From the NCBI RefSeq assembly GCF_928368155.1, contig NZ_CAKMRU010000002.1, forward strand, positions 248,001 through 312,000: a DNA stretch of 64,000 nt. Direction: 5' to 3'. A program made the position numbers and the translations under genes. Numbering within the stretch: position 1 is the first letter of the stretch; each line of letters opens with the position of its first letter. The DNA comes from Anaerococcus ihuae. Lineage in GTDB: Bacteria; Bacillota; Clostridia; Tissierellales; Peptoniphilaceae. Under the pieces are notes generated by a model. That model saw only the letters and a program-made list of their open reading frames with translations. It was not told the origin of the DNA and made no database searches. Positions 59,757 to 64,000 of the stretch are shown here, in pieces.

Positions 59757-60977
59757 ATGAAAAAAATATTTAAAATTCTTCTATATATAATAATTTCAAT
59801 TTCAGTATTAGGATTTTTGCTTATATTTTTGTGGACAAAAATTCCGGAATTTAAAGCCAAAAAAGAAATCTCAGATTTGGGAAAATATGCTCGAAAAATA
59901 GAAGATATAAAAATCGATGACCAAGTAGAAATTATCGGTCTTGGCGAGGCTACACATGGAAACAAAGAATTTCAGGAATTAAAATTAGACCTATTAAAAA
60001 AATTAGTAAAAGATGCAAATGTTAGAGCCTTTGCCTTGGAATGTGATTTTTCAGAAGGAATGGAGATAGATTCTTATGTAAAATCAGGAAAATTTCAAAA
60101 AAATCCATCAAAAATTTTCTCCTTTCCAATCTATCATACAAATGAGATGAATGATCTAATAAATTGGATAAAAAAATACAACCAAAATCACGACCAAAAA
60201 ATTTCCTTTTACGGTTTTGATATGCAAAATCCAGAAAAATCCGTAAAACTTGTAAAAGATTTTGTAAAAAAAGAAAATATTGATTTTGATATAAAAAGTC
60301 TAGAAATTCTAGAAGAAGACAAAATTTCAATAAAAGATCCAAAGATGAAAATATTGGAAGAAAATTTAAAAAAATTAAATGAAAAACTTGATAAAAATAC
60401 CAAAGAAAAAAGACTTATAGAAAATATTCTATCAAGTTTTCCATATTATAAAATGGTTGATGATTATGTAAAATCAAGTGAATATAGAGATAAAAAAATG
60501 GCAGAAAATATTTCTTGGATAAAAGATTATGAAAAAAATTCAAGAATAATGATAGCAGGTCACAATGGTCATATTGGAAAAAAAGAATCAATGTATAAAA
60601 ATATGGGAGAAAATCTAAGTGAAAAATATAAAAAATCATATTTTCCAATAGGAACAGATTTTTATAAAACAAAGGTAAATATAAAAACTATGCAAAAAAA
60701 TCAAAGGACAATACAAAAATTTATATCAGCAGATCCTTTTGCATACGCGGCAAAAAATTATAACAATTCCTATTATTTAGATTTTTCAAAAGTAGAAGAC
60801 GGAGATAGCAAAAATCTCTTAGATTCAAAAATAAAAATGGGCTCATTAGGCGAAGGCTATACTCCGATAATGAAATTTATCCCATATTCATATAGAATAG
60901 AAAATTCTCCAAAAGAAATTTTTGATGCAATGATTTTTGTATATGAAACACATCCGATTAAAATTATAGAAAATTAA
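59757..60977 (+). CDS. Erythromycin-esterase-family protein, membrane-anchored
   Basis: A 406-residue protein of the erythromycin esterase/succinoglycan-biosynthesis hydrolase family. An N-terminal membrane helix (about 5-27) precedes the catalytic fold: IIGLGEATHGNKEFQELK carrying the conserved Glu and His, AFALECDFSEG, SFYGFDMQNPEKS and RIMIAGHNGHIGKKE. Known members open macrolide lactones, but many relatives have other hydrolase roles. It follows bceB by two bases with TAAGGAG as ribosome binding site, so it is part of the peptide-antibiotic module, an uncommon partner. The anchor suggests action outside the membrane. A bidirectional terminator ends the operon. Confidence 0.87.
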   Translation: MKKIFKILLYIIISISVLGFLLIFLWTKIPEFKAKKEISDLGKYARKIEDIKIDDQVEIIGLGEATHGNKEFQELKLDLLKKLVKDANVRAFALECDFSEGMEIDSYVKSGKFQKNPSKIFSFPIYHTNEMNDLINWIKKYNQNHDQKISFYGFDMQNPEKSVKLVKDFVKKENIDFDIKSLEILEEDKISIKDPKMKILEENLKKLNEKLDKNTKEKRLIENILSSFPYYKMVDDYVKSSEYRDKKMAENISWIKDYEKNSRIMIAGHNGHIGKKESMYKNMGENLSEKYKKSYFPIGTDFYKTKVNIKTMQKNQRTIQKFISADPFAYAAKNYNNSYYLDFSKVEDGDSKNLLDSKIKMGSLGEGYTPIMKFIPYSYRIENSPKEIFDAMIFVYETHPIKIIEN

Positions 60978-60987
60978 ATTTAGTATA

Positions 60988-61025
60988 AAAATTGCCTAGA
61001 AATAAATTTTTCTAGGCAATTTTTT
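60988..61025. terminator. Bidirectional terminator between convergent genes
   Basis: AAAAATTGCCTAGAAA (60988-61003) pairs with TTTCTAGGCAATTTTT (61010-61025), with A and T tracts on either side, serving the Bce operon on the plus strand and the peptidase operon on the minus strand. Confidence 0.9.
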
Positions 61026-61034
61026 ATTTTTATC

Positions 61035-62054
61035 TTATGAATTTTTCTTAATTACATCCTTTATAGAATAAACAGTAAAACCATTTTTGCCAACTACAGT
61101 CTCTGCGTGATACAAAGAGGACAAAACTGATTCACATACGCTATCTCCAACTGCTGTAAATAAAAGGTCAATTGCATCATCACTTATAGATTTTAAATTT
61201 AAAATTTCCTTTGAGTCGTGTTTAATTATATTAGCAGTTGAGAAGGCTATTACAATTTCACCACTGCCATTTGAAATATAGGAACCATTTCTACAAAGGC
61301 CTGCGACAGCTCTTTTGGCAAGTCTTTTAAGTTGTCTTGAACTTAAAGGAGCGTCAGTTGCAAGAATGGTTATTACAGATCCCTTGTCTTTTTCATTTAA
61401 AACCTTATGAGGATATTTATCTGAAAAATATTCTCCGTCAATAACTAATTCATTATATTTTCCGTGGTTAGTCATTACCAAAGATCCAAGTGTGTATTCT
61501 TTTCCATCAATTTCAAAAACTCTAGATGAAGAACCAATACCACCTTTTAATTCATAACATTTCATCCCTCTTCCAGCGCCAACAGCTCCTTCTTCAAAGA
61601 TTGAATCGGCATCTTTTATAGCGTCAAAAATATCTTCTTCTTTAATATTTAAGGCTCTTATATCATTTAACCTCATGTCATTGCATTCCAAAACTAGAGG
61701 ATTTACAGTTCCTGTGCTTTCTCCAATTTCAGGGTTATTTTTTAGCATATATTTTACAAGGGCTGTAAGAGCTGTTCCAACACTTAGTGTATTAGTTAAT
61801 ATTATCGGTGTTTCTAAAGTACCTAGTTCATCTATTTGAACTAAGCCTACGCTTTTACCAAAACCATTTATTACATAAGAGGCACAAAGAAATTTTTCCT
61901 TAAAAATATTATTTTCTGTAGGAATTATAGCAGTTACACCTGTTTGAATATTGCCATTTGCTAAAGTTTTATGACCGATCTTTATACCTTTAACATCTGT
62001 AATTAAATTTAATTTTCCTTTTTTAAGACGCCCAATTTTTTTCTCAATTCCCAT
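61035..62054 (-). CDS. P1-family (DmpA-type) self-processing aminopeptidase
   Basis: A 339-residue member of peptidase family S58 (DmpA/BapA), N-terminal-nucleophile enzymes that cleave themselves and then remove N-terminal, often D- or beta-amino, residues from peptides. The self-cleavage site is in LKGGIGSSSRVFE, most likely between Gly174 and Ser175. Other family segments are TDVKGIKIGHKTL, GAVGAGRGMKC and ILATDAPLSSRQLKRLAKRA. It overlaps the upstream regulator gene by 11 bases, so the two form one minus-strand unit. Confidence 0.92.
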   Translation of the reverse strand: MGIEKKIGRLKKGKLNLITDVKGIKIGHKTLANGNIQTGVTAIIPTENNIFKEKFLCASYVINGFGKSVGLVQIDELGTLETPIILTNTLSVGTALTALVKYMLKNNPEIGESTGTVNPLVLECNDMRLNDIRALNIKEEDIFDAIKDADSIFEEGAVGAGRGMKCYELKGGIGSSSRVFEIDGKEYTLGSLVMTNHGKYNELVIDGEYFSDKYPHKVLNEKDKGSVITILATDAPLSSRQLKRLAKRAVAGLCRNGSYISNGSGEIVIAFSTANIIKHDSKEILNLKSISDDAIDLLFTAVGDSVCESVLSSLYHAETVVGKNGFTVYSIKDVIKKNS

Positions 62055-62862
62055 TATTTTTCTCCTTTTTAGATTTTAATATTACTGCAATCATGCTGCT
62101 TATTATATTTACAAAGGATAGGGGGCTTACCCAAGAATTGTTAAATATATCGCTGTGAGTTTCACAAATTATTTTATTATTTGTATATTTTGCAGCTGGA
62201 CTATTTTTTGAATCTGTAATAAGTAAAAAATTATCAGATTTTTTAGATAAGCCTTCCCCAATTTCTTGACTTCCACAAAAATATTTAGGAAAACTAAAAA
62301 ATATTGGATAATCATTTTTATCGATTGACTTAATAATATAATCAGTATGAATAAGGTCATTAAGATTTACCAAAATTGAAGATAAATTTAAAGATCTTAA
62401 CCTTTCATTTAAAAATTTTCCCATATTGTAGGACCAATCGTGGCCAAAAATAATTATATACCTACTTGATATAATATTTTTTGAAATAGAAATAATCTCG
62501 TCAACTTTTATTGAATTGTACAAATTATTTAAGTAACTAGCTTCCGATTCTAATATATTATTATAAAATTCTTCTTCCAAAACAGAATTATTATAATCTT
62601 TGGTTTTATAAGATATCTTTTTAGCATTTTCTTCTATGTATTTAATAAAAGTATTTTTAAAATCAGTAAAGCCATCAAAGCCGATTTTTTTACAAAAATT
62701 TAAAAAAGTGACCTCAGTACAACCACATTCCTCACAAATTGTAGCTAAACTAAGAAAGCAAATTCTAATATGGTTGTCAATTATATATTTGGCAAGTGAT
62801 TTTTGTTTTTGCGTATAATTGTCATCATCTTTAATTTTATTTAATAAATCCAAAAGTTCCAA
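62044..62862 (-). CDS. RpiR/MurR-type regulator (HTH plus SIS domain)
   Basis: A 272-residue regulator: an N-terminal HTH_6 domain (TQKQKSLAKYIIDNHIRICFLSLATICEECGCTEVTFLNFCKKIGFDGF pattern in broken form) and a C-terminal SIS sugar-phosphate-binding domain (about 125-245). RpiR proteins usually sense phosphosugars; here the controlled genes are likely the peptidase downstream and the divergent NhaC antiporter. I chose TTG at 62862: GGAGG lies seven bases upstream of it, while the in-frame ATG at 62889 lies before that site. Ligand unknown. Confidence 0.85.
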   Translation of the reverse strand: MELLDLLNKIKDDDNYTQKQKSLAKYIIDNHIRICFLSLATICEECGCTEVTFLNFCKKIGFDGFTDFKNTFIKYIEENAKKISYKTKDYNNSVLEEEFYNNILESEASYLNNLYNSIKVDEIISISKNIISSRYIIIFGHDWSYNMGKFLNERLRSLNLSSILVNLNDLIHTDYIIKSIDKNDYPIFFSFPKYFCGSQEIGEGLSKKSDNFLLITDSKNSPAAKYTNNKIICETHSDIFNNSWVSPLSFVNIISSMIAVILKSKKEKNNGN

Positions 62863-63045
62863 AATCACACCTCCATAAACTAAGTTCATTATAGCACAAA
62901 TAAAATATAGTAAAAACTTTAAAAAATAAAATTATTTCAAATATTTATAAAAAAATAAAATAAATACTAGATTTATTTTTTAAAACGTGCTATATTTTAA
63001 ATATAATGATAAGGTTATCCTTAAATAAAAATTTGGAGGCGAATT

Positions 63046-64000
63046 ATGGAAGATTTAGTTTTAATGAAAAAAAGACCGACTTTTGGATATTCGGTACTTT
63101 TGTTAGTAACTTTGGCGGCTATGCTAATTTTAGGATTAACAATTTTGAAAGCACCGCTTGCTGTAGTGATGTTTTTGGCGTGGTTAGTTGTAAATTTATT
63201 TGCAATTAAATTAGGTTATACATACAAAGAGCTAGAAAAAATAGGAATAAAACAAGTTGGAAAATCCTTACAATCAGTTGTAATAATGCTTGCTGTTGGA
63301 GTTTTGATTTCATCATGGATAGCATCTGGAACTGTGCCAACAATTATTTATTATGGACTTAAAATTATTAATCCAAAATATTATTTAGCAACAACTTTGA
63401 TTATTTGTGCTATAGTATCAATGTTTACAGGAACTTCATGGGGAACAATTGGTACTGTTGGAGTAGCTCTTTTAGGAATTGGAATTAGTATGGGCATTAA
63501 TCCAGGAATGGTTGCTGGAGCATTAATTTCTGGATCATGGTTTGGTGATAAGCTTTCACCTTTGTCAGATACAACAAATTTTCAATCTGGTGTAATGGGA
63601 GTTCCATTAATGACCCACGTTAAACACATGTTGTATACAACAGTTCCTGCTTTCATAATATCTCTAATTTTATTTTTGATTTTAGGTAGCGGACAAACTG
63701 CTGATGCAGATATTCACGCGGTTGAAGTTGTTGGTGAAAGCTTAAAAAAATTTTTTACAATAAGTCCAATAACCCTAATTCCCTTAATTGTAGTTGTAAT
63801 TTTATTGGTAAAACAACGTCCAGCATCTCAATCAATTCTTATTGGTGGAGTTTTAGGAATGATTTTAGCTGTTTTTTATCAAAAATTTGATGCAACTTTA
63901 GTTTTAAATTCTGCCCTTAAAGGTTTTGAATATGATTTTAAAGATGAATTTTTAAATACTCTTTTAAACCGTGGTGGAATGGATAGCATGACAAGAACTA
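63046..64000 (+). CDS. nhaC: NhaC-family Na+/H+ antiporter, N-terminal part
   Basis: The gene runs off the window end after 318 codons without a stop. It is rich in membrane helices and carries the NhaC signatures MFTGTSWGTIGTVGVALLGIG and GALISGSWFGDKLSPLSDTTN, where polar residues line the ion path. The start ATG follows GGAGG (63034-63038); the reading begins MEDLVLMKKRPTFGYS. It exchanges sodium for protons, or in some relatives carries malate-lactate exchange. A TATAAT at 63002-63007 is the likely -10 box. It is divergent from the RpiR regulator, which may control it. Confidence 0.92.
   Translation, partial: MEDLVLMKKRPTFGYSVLLLVTLAAMLILGLTILKAPLAVVMFLAWLVVNLFAIKLGYTYKELEKIGIKQVGKSLQSVVIMLAVGVLISSWIASGTVPTIIYYGLKIINPKYYLATTLIICAIVSMFTGTSWGTIGTVGVALLGIGISMGINPGMVAGALISGSWFGDKLSPLSDTTNFQSGVMGVPLMTHVKHMLYTTVPAFIISLILFLILGSGQTADADIHAVEVVGESLKKFFTISPITLIPLIVVVILLVKQRPASQSILIGGVLGMILAVFYQKFDATLVLNSALKGFEYDFKDEFLNTLLNRGGMDSMTRT

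Overview
The window reads as chromosomal DNA of an AT-rich, anaerobic, low-GC Gram-positive bacterium. Strong AGGAGG-type ribosome binding sites, frequent TTG/GTG starts, a T-box riboswitch, a tatD-rnmV-rsmA block, PTS and Bce-type systems, a Thermoanaerobacter/Clostridium-type secondary alcohol dehydrogenase and a MurE without the DAP signature all fit a Clostridia/Tissierellia relative such as Anaerococcus or Peptoniphilus. That placement is inference; no rRNA or tRNA gene is visible in the window.

Layout. 1-4166: end of the t6A tRNA-modification operon (tsaB tail, rimI, tsaD), a small membrane protein, an S41-type protease lipoprotein and a ROK sugar kinase. 4243-10947: a tetrapyrrole operon (hemA, a Met8/CysG-N dehydrogenase, a triple HemC-CobA-HemD fusion, hemB, hemL) behind a leader with an internal terminator. 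It makes uroporphyrinogen III and precorrin-2/sirohydrochlorin from glutamyl-tRNA. 11515-12834: PepC aminopeptidase on the minus strand. 13003-35478: a large surface-polymer region. It holds a Wzz/BY-kinase/PHP-phosphatase/SH3-lipoprotein cassette, an LCP ligase, a 12-gene biosynthesis block, a minus-strand UDP-glucose dehydrogenase fused to a DNA-binding HTH, and a second Wzz/BY-kinase/SH3-lipoprotein cassette with a dead kinase and no phosphatase. 35718-47117: iron alcohol dehydrogenase with a Rex-like site, a small XRE regulator pair, T-box-controlled tyrS, a molbindin, metG-tatD-rnmV-rsmA, a glutaredoxin and a PTS EIICB. 47118-54622: ilvA, murE, a BaiN-like flavoprotein, a SAF-domain dehydrogenase, a secondary alcohol dehydrogenase and a G3E metallochaperone GTPase. 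54884-60977: a BceRS-BceAB peptide-antibiotic module extended by an erythromycin-esterase-like protein. 61035-64000: a P1-family peptidase and an RpiR regulator, divergent from an NhaC antiporter cut by the window end.

How the genes work together. The polymer locus looks able to make a UDP-4-amino-4,6-dideoxy sugar (PglF/PglE-like), place it on the lipid carrier (PglC-like), flip and polymerise it (Wzx, Wzy), control its length (Wzz/BY-kinase) and attach it to the wall (LCP). Unusually it carries four ATP-grasp ligases and a CapA-like phosphoesterase but only one ordinary glycosyltransferase, plus an ornithine-cyclodeaminase-like enzyme. With a TupA-type ATP-grasp protein and a glucuronate-forming UDP-glucose dehydrogenase, this suggests a sugar/amino-acid co-polymer, possibly teichuronopeptide-like. 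The dehydrogenase carries its own XRE domain, and a perfect dyad straddles the -35 box of its promoter, so the enzyme may regulate its own synthesis.

Two window-wide patterns stand out. First, a family of modular palindromic repeats (CCATCTCGAG...CTCGAGATGG ends) sits behind genes in at least six intergenic spaces and contains nested hairpins whose arms vary compensatorily around a constant loop. Second, third codon positions shift from T-rich at the 5' end of transcription units to A-rich at the 3' end, on both strands.
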